Under the pieces are notes generated by a model, which worked only from the letters and a program-made list of their open reading frames with translations, ran no database searches and had not been told where the DNA came from. The translations under genes and the position numbers were made by a program. Positions 46,266-56,141 of a DNA stretch of 64,000 nucleotides are shown here, in pieces (the first letter of the stretch is position 1; each line of letters begins with the position of its first letter). This DNA is from Marivivens niveibacter (lineage in GTDB: Bacteria; Pseudomonadota; Alphaproteobacteria; Rhodobacterales; Rhodobacteraceae), in the NCBI RefSeq assembly GCF_002150005.2, contig NZ_MSPP01000002.1, positions 310,001 to 374,000 of the forward strand, in the 5' to 3' direction.

Positions 46266-46992
46266 AATCGTTCTGGATACCGAAACCACAGGGTTTGAAC
46301 CCGAAAGCGGCGACCGCATTGTCGAAATTGGTTGTCTAGAGCTGCACAACCACATGCCCACGGGCAAAACTTATCATGTTTACATTAATCCCGAACGTTC
46401 CATGCCCGCCGAAGCCTTTGGCGTGCACGGCATTGGCCCCGATATTTTGGAACCGCCCCGCCCTGCCGAAAAAGGCGAGGTGACTTTGTTGGATAAACCA
46501 AAATTTGCCGAGGTTGGTCAGGGATTTCTGGATTTTATCGGCACAGACAGCCGTCTGGTGATCCACAACGCGACGTTCGATATGAAATTCCTGAACGCCG
46601 AATTGCGGTGGATGGGATTGCCGCAGATTCCGAACGAACGGGCGCTAGATACGCTAGCGATTGCGCGTAAAAAATTCCCAGGTTCGCCTGCATCCTTGGA
46701 TGCGCTATGCCGCCGTTTTGGCATCGACAACTCGAACCGTACTTTGCACGGCGCGTTGCTCGACTCTGAAATTCTGGCGGATGTGTATCTGGAATTGATC
46801 GGGGGCCGTCAGCCTGACTTTGCCCTGTCGGCGCAATCGACGTCAACGTCTGCTGCGGGAACCCAGTCAAACTGGCGTCCCAGCCCGCGGCCAACGCCGC
46901 TGCCTTCGCGGATCACCGACGAAGAAACCGCCGCCCACAACGCATTCGTTGAAAAACTGGGCGACGGCGCTTTGTGGAAAAAGCTTAGTTAG
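46258..46992 (+). CDS. dnaQ: DNA polymerase III epsilon subunit (proofreading exonuclease)
   Basis: 244 residues. Exo I DTETTGFEP (residues 7-15), Exo II HNATFDMKFL, and Exo III HGALLDSEILADVYLEL. The C-terminal tail (about 195-244) is a low-complexity linker ending in a polymerase-binding segment. Ends convergent with secB. Confidence 0.96.
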   Translation: MREIVLDTETTGFEPESGDRIVEIGCLELHNHMPTGKTYHVYINPERSMPAEAFGVHGIGPDILEPPRPAEKGEVTLLDKPKFAEVGQGFLDFIGTDSRLVIHNATFDMKFLNAELRWMGLPQIPNERALDTLAIARKKFPGSPASLDALCRRFGIDNSNRTLHGALLDSEILADVYLELIGGRQPDFALSAQSTSTSAAGTQSNWRPSPRPTPLPSRITDEETAAHNAFVEKLGDGALWKKLS

Positions 46993-47482
46993 CAGGTGTT
47001 TCCGCTGCTTCTTTCTGAGCCTGAACGCGGCGCATGATTTCCTGCTGATAGATCGACGCGAAATCGATCTGGTCCAGGTTCACTGGTGGGAAACCGCCGT
47101 CGCGGGTGATGTCGGATACGACGCGACGCAGGAACGGGAAGGTCAGGCGTGGACATTCGATCATCAGATATGGGTGCATCTGGTTTTCAGGCACGCCTTC
47201 GATCTGGAAAATACCGGCGTAGTCGATTTCCAGAAGGAACAAAGGCTCTTTGCCTTCTTTGGTGTTCGATGTGACGGTCAGTTTGGTCATCACTTCATAT
47301 TGGTTGTCCGCACGTTTGCGGGCATCCAGCGCAACTTTGATCGACATTTCTGGGGCTGGATCGCCTTTTACGCCTTTTTGCGCCAGAATGTTTTCGAACG
47401 ACATGTCGCGGATGTATTGCGCGACGATACGGTTTTTGATCTGGGCCGGTTGGGCCGCGTTTTGGGACTGCTCTTCAGCCAT
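46985..47482 (-). CDS. secB: Protein-export chaperone SecB
   Basis: 165 residues. QYIRDMSFENILAQKG, FLLEIDYAGIFQIEGV and the FPFLRRVVSDITRDGGFPPV signature are all present. It holds preproteins unfolded for SecA. A common gene near oriC in this family. Confidence 0.96.
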   Translation of the reverse strand: MAEEQSQNAAQPAQIKNRIVAQYIRDMSFENILAQKGVKGDPAPEMSIKVALDARKRADNQYEVMTKLTVTSNTKEGKEPLFLLEIDYAGIFQIEGVPENQMHPYLMIECPRLTFPFLRRVVSDITRDGGFPPVNLDQIDFASIYQQEIMRRVQAQKEAAETPAN

Positions 47483-47542
47483 CAGACTTCTCCAAAAATA
47501 AAGTTCGGCCTTGTTTATCAGTCCTGAACGCTAGCCTCAATG

Positions 47543-48019
47543 CTAATGGCGGGTCCAGCCCGACGGATGGGTTGGACGTTTATCCCCGTCAACATGTTCG
47601 AATTCACCGTCTATCACGTCTTCATGCGTTGGATGCTGGGACTGAGGTGACTGGCCGTAGCTAAACGACTGCACTTTGATACGTGATTTCGCGAACTTAA
47701 ACACAGCGGCACGCACTTGCGGCACCAAAAGCGCGAAACCAACGGTATCTGTGAAAAAACCGGGTGTTAGCAGCAATGCGCCCGCGAATAGGATCATCGC
47801 GCCAGAGGCCAAAGGCTCGCTCGGATCCTGCATCGTCTGAAAACTTTTACGTAGCTTGATCATCTCTTGGGAACCTTGGCTGCGCACCAGATTTGCACCG
47901 ATCATTGCGGTTGCCAGAACGATCAATAGGGTCCAACCCAATCCGATGGCGCCGCCAACTGTGATGAACAGGGCGATTTCGATCATCGGAACTGCGACAA
48001 AAGCTAACAAAAGCCACAT
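47543..48019 (-). CDS. fxsA: FxsA-family membrane protein
   Basis: 158 residues. Two to three membrane helices in the first 110 residues (LAFVAVPMIEIALFITVGGAIG, ILFAGALLLTPGFFTDTVG), then a polar tail. FxsA in E. coli relieves phage T7 exclusion; its normal role is unknown. Divergent from the Tim44-like gene. Confidence 0.88.
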   Translation of the reverse strand: MWLLLAFVAVPMIEIALFITVGGAIGLGWTLLIVLATAMIGANLVRSQGSQEMIKLRKSFQTMQDPSEPLASGAMILFAGALLLTPGFFTDTVGFALLVPQVRAAVFKFAKSRIKVQSFSYGQSPQSQHPTHEDVIDGEFEHVDGDKRPTHPSGWTRH

Positions 48020-48121
48020 AAGATATCCTTTCTGGCCGACAGTGGACTTGATCGGGCCTGTAACCTACATAGGTGCGGTAGGATAAATTTTGAATGCCTG
48101 TCGCAAGAAAGAGGTTCACGA

Positions 48122-48778
48122 ATGAACGGTGCCCTAATCCAACTGCTGGTCCTAGCCGGGGTCGCGATTTTCCTAATCCTGCGTTTGCGCAGTGTTTTGG
48201 GCACTCGAGAGGGATTTGAAAAACCTCCAATTCAACGTGACGAAACCGAAAGCCGTCGCCCGAACCTAGAGGTGATCGAAGGCGGTCCAGATCACGACAT
48301 TATCGACCACGTTCCAGAAAACAGCCCAGCCGCTGTTGCGTTTGCTGATATGAAACGCGTGGATCAAACATTTAACGTGGGCGAATTCTTGGGCGGTGCC
48401 AAAGGCGCATATGAAATGATCCTGATGGCCTACGAAACTGGAAATCTGTCGTCGGTACAGCCGTTTATTTCCGAAGATATTTACGATGCATTCGCAGCAG
48501 GTATCGAAGCGCGGGAAAAAAATGGCATCACCGTCGAAGCATCGTTTATCGGTGTGTCTGAAACAGCCGTTCAAGATGCTGAATTTGATACCACAAGCCG
48601 CGAAGCCGAAATTACCATCCGTTTCATGGGTGAATTTAACTACACAGTACGCGACAAAGCAGGCGACATCATCGAAGGTGGCCCAACAACTGTGAAACGT
48701 CAGCGTGATGTGTGGACCTTTGCGCGGACCATGGGCACAGATGATCCAAACTGGACGCTTGTGGCAACGGGCGAATGA
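48122..48778 (+). CDS. Tim44-like domain protein
   Basis: 218 residues. An N-terminal membrane helix (residues 5-22), a polar linker with RDETESRRP, then a Tim44 C-terminal-type domain (about 75-218; EFLGGAKGAYEMIL, EITIRFMGEFNY). It is predicted to be a periplasm-facing or cytoplasmic membrane-bound adaptor; the function in bacteria is not settled. Its stop overlaps mltA (ATGA). Confidence 0.88.
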   Translation: MNGALIQLLVLAGVAIFLILRLRSVLGTREGFEKPPIQRDETESRRPNLEVIEGGPDHDIIDHVPENSPAAVAFADMKRVDQTFNVGEFLGGAKGAYEMILMAYETGNLSSVQPFISEDIYDAFAAGIEAREKNGITVEASFIGVSETAVQDAEFDTTSREAEITIRFMGEFNYTVRDKAGDIIEGGPTTVKRQRDVWTFARTMGTDDPNWTLVATGE

Positions 48779-49806
48779 TTGGTGGGTTTGGCCGTGCGCT
48801 GACCCTAGGATTATCCCTGATCTGCGGGGCTGCGATGGCGGAAACGAAATACACGTTACTGGATTTTGCCGATCTAGATGGCTGGGCCGAGGATGATCAT
48901 TCCGCGGCCTTTGCTGCATTCAAGGAAACCTGCCGCGATCTAGACGGCCCTGAGTGGGAAAAACTGTGTAAAGTCGCGTTGGAAACCGACGATGCGCGTG
49001 GTTTTTTTGAACTGTTTTTCAAACCCGTGATGATCGAAGACGGCGAACCCATGCTGTTTACGGGGTATTTTGAACCCGAACTGGCCGGTAGCCCGACGCG
49101 CACTGAAACCTACCGTTATCCGCTGTATCGTTTGCCATCTGCCCTGCCCCGCACGGGCCCGTGGCTCACGCGCCGTGAGATTGAACAGGGCGCGTTGTCT
49201 GGCCAAGGGTTGGAAATTGCGTGGTTGTCGGATCCCGTTGATCGGTTTTTCCTTCAGGTTCAGGGATCCGGCCGTGTGCGTTTGACGAATGGCGATGTGA
49301 TCCGCGTCGGGTATGCTGGCAACAACCGCCATCCCTATTCATCCATCGGTCAGGAACTCATCCGCCGCGGTATTTATTCCGAACATCAGGTCAGCGCGGC
49401 GGTCATCCGTAATTGGGTGCGCAATAACCCTGATGAGGGGCGCGAATTGCTGTGGACCAATGACAGCTATGTTTTCTTTCGCACGGTGAACGAAGTCCCT
49501 GCGGAAAAAGGACCGCTGGGTGCAATGAACCGTTCGATCACGGCAGGCCGTTCGATTGCTATTGATCCTGCATTCACGCCACTAGGTGCGCCTGTGTGGA
49601 TTGAACGGCAAGGGTCGGAAAATATGCACCGCCTGATGATCGCGCAGGACACGGGTTCCGCCATCAAAGGTGCGCAGCGCGCGGATATTTTCATCGGCAC
49701 GGGCGATGAGGCTGGCCGAACCGCAGGCGAGATCAAAGACACTGGCCGTATGGTCGTTCTGATGCCTATTCAAACCGCGTTTTCATTGGTGCCAGAGGTT
49801 CTGTAA
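48775..49806 (+). CDS. mltA: Membrane-bound lytic murein transglycosylase A
   Basis: 343 residues with a signal peptide ending near residue 22 (GAAMA). MltA domain (FTGYFEPELAGSPTRT, FFLQVQGSGRVRL) and the 3D domain with catalytic aspartates (AQDTGSAIKGAQRADIFIG). It cleaves peptidoglycan between MurNAc and GlcNAc. Between the Tim44-like gene and the Smr gene, overlapping both. Confidence 0.94.
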   Translation: MIGGFGRALTLGLSLICGAAMAETKYTLLDFADLDGWAEDDHSAAFAAFKETCRDLDGPEWEKLCKVALETDDARGFFELFFKPVMIEDGEPMLFTGYFEPELAGSPTRTETYRYPLYRLPSALPRTGPWLTRREIEQGALSGQGLEIAWLSDPVDRFFLQVQGSGRVRLTNGDVIRVGYAGNNRHPYSSIGQELIRRGIYSEHQVSAAVIRNWVRNNPDEGRELLWTNDSYVFFRTVNEVPAEKGPLGAMNRSITAGRSIAIDPAFTPLGAPVWIERQGSENMHRLMIAQDTGSAIKGAQRADIFIGTGDEAGRTAGEIKDTGRMVVLMPIQTAFSLVPEVL

Positions 49807-50402
49807 TGCCTCGTCGTCGTCGCCATTTGTCGCCCGAAGAAAAAGCCCTGTGGGAACAGGTGGCGAAGACGACTGAACGGATGCATCCCAATAGGGTGCC
49901 AGAACCTGATGCCGCGCCCCTGCCCCAACCCAAAACTGCGCCCGCAGCGTTGGTTCAGCCGCCAATCCCGAATTTTCGCGTAGGTGCTAAATCGTCGGCA
50001 AAACGTCCCCATGATATCGCGCCGTCTATCGCAGATGGTCTGCGCAAAGCCCCACTAATTATGGATCACAAGACCCATAAAAAGATGACGGGTGGCAAGC
50101 TAAAACCAGATGCTAGGATCGACCTGCACGGCATGACCGTCGCCGAGGCACATTCTGAACTGATCGCATTTCTGCTGACCGCCCACGACATCGGGCACCG
50201 TCTGGTTTTGGTGATTACGGGCAAAGGCAAAGATCGCGATGACGGCGGCCCGATCCCTACGCGGATGGGTGTTTTGCGCCATCAGGTCCCACAATGGATG
50301 CGTTTGCCGCCGCTAAACCATGTGGTGATGCAGGTGACCCCTGCCCACCTCAAACACGGCGGGCACGGGGCATATTACGTGTATCTGCGCAGACGCGGTT
50401 AA
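49806..50402 (+). CDS. Smr-domain protein
   Basis: 198 residues. The first 95 residues are low-complexity; the rest is an Smr domain ([40 protein letters not shown]). Smr domains are endonuclease-like and occur in MutS2 and in stand-alone proteins; here the target is unknown. Its start shares bases with the mltA stop, and it ends convergently with hslU. Confidence 0.9.
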   Translation: MPRRRRHLSPEEKALWEQVAKTTERMHPNRVPEPDAAPLPQPKTAPAALVQPPIPNFRVGAKSSAKRPHDIAPSIADGLRKAPLIMDHKTHKKMTGGKLKPDARIDLHGMTVAEAHSELIAFLLTAHDIGHRLVLVITGKGKDRDDGGPIPTRMGVLRHQVPQWMRLPPLNHVVMQVTPAHLKHGGHGAYYVYLRRRG

Positions 50403-51700
50403 AGAACGTAGCGGCTTAGATCCGCGGAACGCGACAGTTCGCCGATATTCTGTTCAACGAAATCTGCGTTCACGGTGATTGTTTCACCGCTGCGATCTGG
50501 CGCGCTGAAAGACAATTCTTCGAACACGCGTTCGATCACTGTGTAAAGGCGGCGTGCGCCGATGTTTTCGACCGATTTGTTGACCTCTGCCGCGATACGG
50601 GCCAATGCGGCGATGCCGTCATCGGTGAATTCAACGGTGACCTCTTCGGTGCCCATCAGCGCCGAATATTGCAAGGTCAGCGCGTTATCGGTTTCGGTCA
50701 GGATGCGGACGAAATCGCCTTCGGTCAGGTCTTTCAATTCAACACGGATCGGCAGACGGCCCTGCAATTCGGGCAGCAGGTCCGATGGTTTCGCCACATG
50801 GAACGCACCCGACGCGATAAACAGTATGTGGTCGGTTTTCACAGGGCCATGTTTCGTGGACACGGTTGTGCCTTCGATCAGGGGCAGCAGATCGCGCTGC
50901 ACACCTTCGCGGCTGACGTCGGCGCCGCGTGCATCGGCGCGGGCGCAAACTTTGTCGATTTCGTCCAAGAAAACGATGCCCGCCTGTTCGACCGATTCAA
51001 TCGCATTGCGTTTGACGGTTTCATCGTCGAGCAGTTTGTCGGCCTCTTCGCCGATCAGAATGTCATAGCTTTCTGCGACGGTGACTTTCTTTTTCACGGT
51101 GCGCTGGAACGCTTTGCCGAACAGATCGCCAAGGTTCATCATGCCGCCCATTTGCGGCTGACCTGGGATTTCAAACCCGCCCATTGGGTTCGACGTGTCC
51201 TGAACCTCTAGTTCGATGATATGCCCGTCCAATTCGCCCGAACGCAGCTTTTTGCGGAACGCTTCGCGGGTGCCCTCGCGGGCGTCGACACCTGCGATAG
51301 CTTCGATCACGCGGTCTTCGGCAGCGGCTTGTGCGTTGGCTTTGACGTCTTCGCGCATGTATTCGCGGGTCTGCATGATCGCGACATCCACCAGATCGCG
51401 GACGATTTGTTCAACGTCTCGGCCAACATAGCCGACTTCGGTGAATTTGGTCGCTTCGACTTTGATGAATGGCGCGCGTGCCAATTTCGCCAAACGGCGG
51501 CTGATTTCGGTTTTACCAACGCCGGTTGGGCCGATCATCAGAATATTTTTGGGATAAACTTCATCGCGCAAGTCCGCGCCCAGCTGTTTGCGGCGCCATC
51601 GGTTGCGCAGGGCAACGGCGACAGCGCGTTTCGCGTCAGATTGGCCGATGATGAAACGATCCAGTTCGGATACGATTTCGCGGGGGGTAAGATCAGTCAT
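50399..51700 (-). CDS. hslU: ATPase subunit HslU of the HslUV protease
   Basis: 433 residues. Walker [15 protein letters not shown] near residue 55, the I-domain region, Walker [10 protein letters not shown] and the GAR arginine finger near [10 protein letters not shown]. It unfolds proteins for HslV degradation. Follows hslV by 9 bp. Confidence 0.97.
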   Translation of the reverse strand: MTDLTPREIVSELDRFIIGQSDAKRAVAVALRNRWRRKQLGADLRDEVYPKNILMIGPTGVGKTEISRRLAKLARAPFIKVEATKFTEVGYVGRDVEQIVRDLVDVAIMQTREYMREDVKANAQAAAEDRVIEAIAGVDAREGTREAFRKKLRSGELDGHIIELEVQDTSNPMGGFEIPGQPQMGGMMNLGDLFGKAFQRTVKKKVTVAESYDILIGEEADKLLDDETVKRNAIESVEQAGIVFLDEIDKVCARADARGADVSREGVQRDLLPLIEGTTVSTKHGPVKTDHILFIASGAFHVAKPSDLLPELQGRLPIRVELKDLTEGDFVRILTETDNALTLQYSALMGTEEVTVEFTDDGIAALARIAAEVNKSVENIGARRLYTVIERVFEELSFSAPDRSGETITVNADFVEQNIGELSRSADLSRYVL

Positions 51701-51709
51701 TCTATCCTC

Positions 51710-52267
51710 TTAGCCTGCGATCTTTTCGACCGTCAGCTTGCCGTTTGTGTAAACGCAAATGTCAGCAGCAATCGCCATCGCGCGGCGGGCAATGGTTTCG
51801 GCGTCATAGTCGCTGTCCATCATGCCGCGGGCTGCAGCCAGTGCGAAATTGCCGCCCGATCCAATCGCGGTCACGTCGTGTTCGGGTTCCAGAACGTCCC
51901 CTGCCCCTGTGATAACAAACAGGTCGCGGCCATCGGTGACGATCAACATCGCCTCTAGCTTTTGCAGGTATTTGTCGGTGCGCCAATCTTTGGCCAGTTC
52001 GATACTGGCGCGCATCAGTTGGCCGGGGGTGGCCTCTAGTTTCTTTTCCAGACGTTCCAGCAGGGTAAAGGCATCAGCGGTTGATCCGGCAAAACCGCAG
52101 ACCACATCGCGCCCACCTGGGGACAGACGGCGCACCTTGCGGGCGGTGCCTTTGATCACGGTTTGGCCCAGGCTGACCTGACCGTCACCGGCGATCACGA
52201 CCTCGCCGCCTTTGCGGACGCCGATAATGGTGGTGCCGTGCCAACCGGGGAATTCGTTATCTGCCAT
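51710..52267 (-). CDS. hslV: Peptidase subunit HslV of the HslUV protease
   Basis: 185 residues. The N-terminal threonine exposed after processing is Thr12 ([10 protein letters not shown]). The [11 protein letters not shown] segment and the C-terminal region fit the proteasome-like HslV. Two-gene hslVU operon. Confidence 0.97.
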   Translation of the reverse strand: MADNEFPGWHGTTIIGVRKGGEVVIAGDGQVSLGQTVIKGTARKVRRLSPGGRDVVCGFAGSTADAFTLLERLEKKLEATPGQLMRASIELAKDWRTDKYLQKLEAMLIVTDGRDLFVITGAGDVLEPEHDVTAIGSGGNFALAAARGMMDSDYDAETIARRAMAIAADICVYTNGKLTVEKIAG

Positions 52268-52342
52268 AGATGCCTCCTGTTCTTTGGACCTATATGGATG
52301 CGGGCCATTGGGGGAACAACCCTACGTCATCCCCAAAATGAC

Positions 52343-52375
52343 AAAAGCCCGACCGTTTGGAACGATCGGGCTTTT
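52343..52375 (-). terminator. Intrinsic terminator of trxA
   Basis: A 10-bp stem extended by four more pairs past one mismatch (52343-52357 region with 52361-52375) that is a G-U pair in minus-strand RNA, followed by T-rich sequence. Confidence 0.88.
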
Positions 52376-52396
52376 GAAAACAAGGTAAGTCAGCAA

Positions 52397-52717
52397 TTAA
52401 ATGCTGTCTTGGATCCATGCTTGCAGCGCGGCTTTGGGTGCTGCGCCTGCTTTGTTCGCGACGACTTCGCCGTCTTTGAATACGAACAGGGCTGGAATAC
52501 CGCGCACACCCAACTGAGCTGGCGAATTCGGGTTTTCGTCAACGTTCACTTTGACGATCTTTACTTTGCCTTCCATTTCGTCGGACAGCTCTTCCAAAGC
52601 TGGGCCGATCATGCGGCAAGGGCCACACCATTCTGCCCAGAAATCGACGACAACTGGAATGTTGGACTGACGCACTTCGGCGTCAAAGGTATCATCACTG
52701 ACAGCTACGGTAGCCAT
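52397..52717 (-). CDS. trxA: Thioredoxin
   Basis: 106 residues from the ATG at 52717. Active site WCGPC (Cys31, Cys34) and cis-proline GIPALFVF. Cytoplasmic disulfide reductase. Separated from addA by about 55 bp and followed by its own terminator. Confidence 0.97.
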   Translation of the reverse strand: MATVAVSDDTFDAEVRQSNIPVVVDFWAEWCGPCRMIGPALEELSDEMEGKVKIVKVNVDENPNSPAQLGVRGIPALFVFKDGEVVANKAGAAPKAALQAWIQDSI

Positions 52718-52772
52718 TTCATCTCTCCTAACTGGATGTCGAATTGGAACGTATGTCCGCCCCCCTGAATGG

Positions 52773-55700
52773 TCAAGCGCCCGAAGCCCATTCCAGACCC
52801 AAGGTGGCAGGAGGCAATTCCATGAGCGTTGCGGTTGCCGTCCACAAAATCGCGCAATCAATACGGTGGTCGGGATAAATTTCCGCCAAAGCAGCCCGAT
52901 AGGCGGCCATCTGTCTTAAAATCCCATCGGGGGTTTGTTCAGGCGTTTCTGGAACAGCGCGGTTTGATTTGAAATCAATGCACAAAACGCGGGTGTCATC
53001 GACCACAAGCCGGTCTATTGCGCCAAAGATGCGCCCGCCCAATGCTGGGATTTCGGCGGTGATTTCGACTTCTGCCAATGTGGAGGGATCAAAAATGACT
53101 GATAATTGCGGATTTTCGATCATTGCGATCACATCATCCAAAATCACATCACAATCGTCTACCAAAGCCGCGTCTGGATTTGCATCGATCAAAGATTGTC
53201 CGATGTCGTATCGTTCTGCGGCCGCGTAGTTAGGCAAATGTTCCAACAACTGGTGAATGATTGACCCGCGTATCATAGCCACTTCGGTATCATAGGCGCC
53301 AAATTCGCCGGCTAGGGCTTTTGCTCCGCCTAAATCGCTGGGCGCGATTGTCTTTGGCCGTTCGGGCACATCTTCGGCGATGCCGAAATCGGGCAGGGCG
53401 GGCGTTGGTTTTTCAACCTCTTTGATGGAATGAAATTCTAGGCCGTTCCAATCGTTGACGCTAAACCGTTTGAATTCCAGATCATCGATTTTTTCATCGG
53501 TTGCACCAATGCCATCCATTGCGGCGCGGATCACGTCGTACCAGCTTTGTTTGCCTTCTTCGGCGGTATTTGCACCCGCAATAATCAGCCATTTTTCTGC
53601 ACGGGTCAGCGCCACATAAAGTAGGCGGCGCCGTTCGCGCGTTTGGCTGTCTGCTATGTGATCCACAAACGGTTGGATGGTTTCAGGCATGTCACCGCTG
53701 GTTGGTTTCCAGATCGGACCCGAGTCTGTTTTGATGATGCCATCACTGACGTTGTTTCTACGATCTTGGGTTTCGGGCAGAATGACGATCGGCGCCTCTA
53801 GGCCTTTGGACCCGTGAACTGTCATCACGCGGATCAGATTACCCGCGCTGTCCATCTGGCGTTTTACTTTGACCTCTTCGGTCTCCATCCAGTGTAGAAA
53901 ACCTGTGAGCCCCGGAACGGATGACCGTTCATAGGCCAGTGCCTGAGATAGCAGCGCATCGATTGCGTCCTCTGCCTCGGCCCCTAATTGATAAACCAGT
54001 TTTTTGCGGCCGCCATGGCGGGTGAGCATACGTTCAATCAAATCATAGGGCCGCAGGAAATCGGCCTGCTTACGCATGTCATTCAAAACGACCATAGTTT
54101 CGGGAAACTCGTCCGCATGATCGCGTAAAGACGCCCATAGATACCCTTTGCGACCCTGAGCGATGTGGAACAATTGCTGTTCGGTCCAACCGAATAGCGG
54201 GGATTTTAGGACTTCGGCCAATGCAAGGTCATCTTCGGCCAACGACAGAAATTTCAACAAAGACAGGATGTCTTGGACGGCTAACTGATGACTAAGCGTC
54301 AATACGTCCGCCCCTGCAATCGGCAGGTTCATGTTTTTACAGGCGCGGATGATTTCGTTGAACAGTTTGCTGCGGCGTTGAACAAGTATCAGAAAGTCAC
54401 GCGGTTGAACCGGGCGTCGGTGATAGGTGCCCGAATGACCGTTTTCCTCGGGGATCGTTTCGGTTCGGATCATGCGGTCGATCTGCGCTGCGATCTGTTT
54501 GGCCAGCTTTACTTCAGCGCTGGATTCTTGGATCAGGTCGACTGGATCGTACCAATGTTCCTTTTCAACCTCGGGTGTTTTTTCAATAAAGGGCCACAGG
54601 TCGACACGCCCGGGCATGTCTTTCTTGAACGCGATATGGGTGACCTTTTGTTCCAAGCCTTCGGCCATTTCGCCGGTGAATGTGCCATCCACAAAGGACA
54701 GGATCGCCTGAGACGACCTGAACGAATACTGCAATTCTGTAGATACCAGCGGCGCGTCCGTTCCTTTCAACGCTTTGTCGAAATAACTGCGCATACGATC
54801 GAATTCTTCGGGGTCCGCGCCCTGAAAGCTATAGATCGACTGCTTTTTGTCGCCGACCACAAAAATGGTGCGTTTCTGGTCGGCGCGGGCTCCTTCGCCA
54901 GCTGCAAATTCTCGGGACAGTGCATCAACGACGGCCCATTGCGCTGGGCTGGTATCTTGGGCCTCATCCACCAGAATGTGATCGATACCGCCGTCCAGTT
55001 TGAACAAAACCCAGTTTGCCACGACTTCATCAGTTAACAGATCGCGCGTTTTGTCGATCAGGTCATCGAAATCTAGCAACCCGCGGGCAAGTTTGCGTTC
55101 TTCATAGGCTGGAATGAACACGCGGGCGAAATCATACAGGACCATCGTGCGATCCAGCGCTTCGACCCCTAAACGGCGTTGACGGGCATCTTGAACCCGT
55201 TCCATCAAATCATTCAGGTCTTCGATCAGGGCGGGATCTTTGGCTTGCGTAGCTTTGGTCGGGAAACTCCCAATTTTCGCAGAAAATGGGGATTTGGCAC
55301 CCGAACCTGTCAAAAACACATTTTCGCAAATCCGCAGGTCACCCATGGTAAAGGGATTGCCAGTAATGCCCGATAGTGCAGCACCGTTTTTCTGGTCGGT
55401 AGAGCTACCTTTTAGGCATAGGTCACGCACGGCGGTAATGGTTTGCAGGTCACGCGGATCAAACACGTCATCCAACAAAGTCTGGGCGGTTTCATCTGGA
55501 CTGATACCAAACTCTGCAGCCAAATCAGCACGTGTTGTGGGCGCTAGGAACTCGCGTTTGAAACGGATGGTTTCAGCGGCAAGTTTCGGGAACGTCATAT
55601 CGCTGACGAGCCGCGCAATATTGTCGATCACGTGGGCCTGCGGGCCTTCTGCGATGGTTTCCAAAACTTCCTCGCGCAGCATTTCAGCGGCGCGATCCTC

Positions 55701-56141
55701 CATTTCAGTAAAGGCGGGTGATACACCAGCCTCTAATGGAAAACGGCGCAGAATAGATGAACAGAACGAATGGATCGTTTGAATACGCAACCCGCCCGGC
55801 ACCTCGATTGCGGTGGCAAACAATCGGCGCGCTACTGATAAATCAGGGACGGTGTGGTCCGGCTCTGCGCCCATGTCGTACAGTTCTTTTCGCAGGTCAT
55901 CATCGGGCATCATGGCCCATGCACCCAGACGGCGGAAAAGCCGGTTCTGCATTTCTGATGCAGCTGCTTTGGTGTAGGTCAGGCACAGGATGTTTGACGG
56001 GTCGACGCCCGCCAACAGAAGCCGCGCCACACGGTCGGTCAAAACGCGCGTTTTACCTGAACCCGCGTTTGCAGATACCCAAGTCGATGCCATGGGATCA
56101 GCCGCCTGAATCTGGCGGCGTGTCGCGTCATCTTTGATCAT
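52773..56141 (-). CDS. addA: Double-strand break repair helicase AddA
   Basis: 1122 residues from the ATG at 56141, overlapping addB by 4 bp. UvrD-type helicase: Walker A NAGSGKT at residues 24-31, [39 protein letters not shown]; a C-terminal nuclease domain with [13 protein letters not shown]. With AddB it processes broken DNA ends for RecA, the alphaproteobacterial counterpart of RecBCD. Confidence 0.95.
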   Translation of the reverse strand: MIKDDATRRQIQAADPMASTWVSANAGSGKTRVLTDRVARLLLAGVDPSNILCLTYTKAAASEMQNRLFRRLGAWAMMPDDDLRKELYDMGAEPDHTVPDLSVARRLFATAIEVPGGLRIQTIHSFCSSILRRFPLEAGVSPAFTEMEDRAAEMLREEVLETIAEGPQAHVIDNIARLVSDMTFPKLAAETIRFKREFLAPTTRADLAAEFGISPDETAQTLLDDVFDPRDLQTITAVRDLCLKGSSTDQKNGAALSGITGNPFTMGDLRICENVFLTGSGAKSPFSAKIGSFPTKATQAKDPALIEDLNDLMERVQDARQRRLGVEALDRTMVLYDFARVFIPAYEERKLARGLLDFDDLIDKTRDLLTDEVVANWVLFKLDGGIDHILVDEAQDTSPAQWAVVDALSREFAAGEGARADQKRTIFVVGDKKQSIYSFQGADPEEFDRMRSYFDKALKGTDAPLVSTELQYSFRSSQAILSFVDGTFTGEMAEGLEQKVTHIAFKKDMPGRVDLWPFIEKTPEVEKEHWYDPVDLIQESSAEVKLAKQIAAQIDRMIRTETIPEENGHSGTYHRRPVQPRDFLILVQRRSKLFNEIIRACKNMNLPIAGADVLTLSHQLAVQDILSLLKFLSLAEDDLALAEVLKSPLFGWTEQQLFHIAQGRKGYLWASLRDHADEFPETMVVLNDMRKQADFLRPYDLIERMLTRHGGRKKLVYQLGAEAEDAIDALLSQALAYERSSVPGLTGFLHWMETEEVKVKRQMDSAGNLIRVMTVHGSKGLEAPIVILPETQDRRNNVSDGIIKTDSGPIWKPTSGDMPETIQPFVDHIADSQTRERRRLLYVALTRAEKWLIIAGANTAEEGKQSWYDVIRAAMDGIGATDEKIDDLEFKRFSVNDWNGLEFHSIKEVEKPTPALPDFGIAEDVPERPKTIAPSDLGGAKALAGEFGAYDTEVAMIRGSIIHQLLEHLPNYAAAERYDIGQSLIDANPDAALVDDCDVILDDVIAMIENPQLSVIFDPSTLAEVEITAEIPALGGRIFGAIDRLVVDDTRVLCIDFKSNRAVPETPEQTPDGILRQMAAYRAALAEIYPDHRIDCAILWTATATLMELPPATLGLEWASGA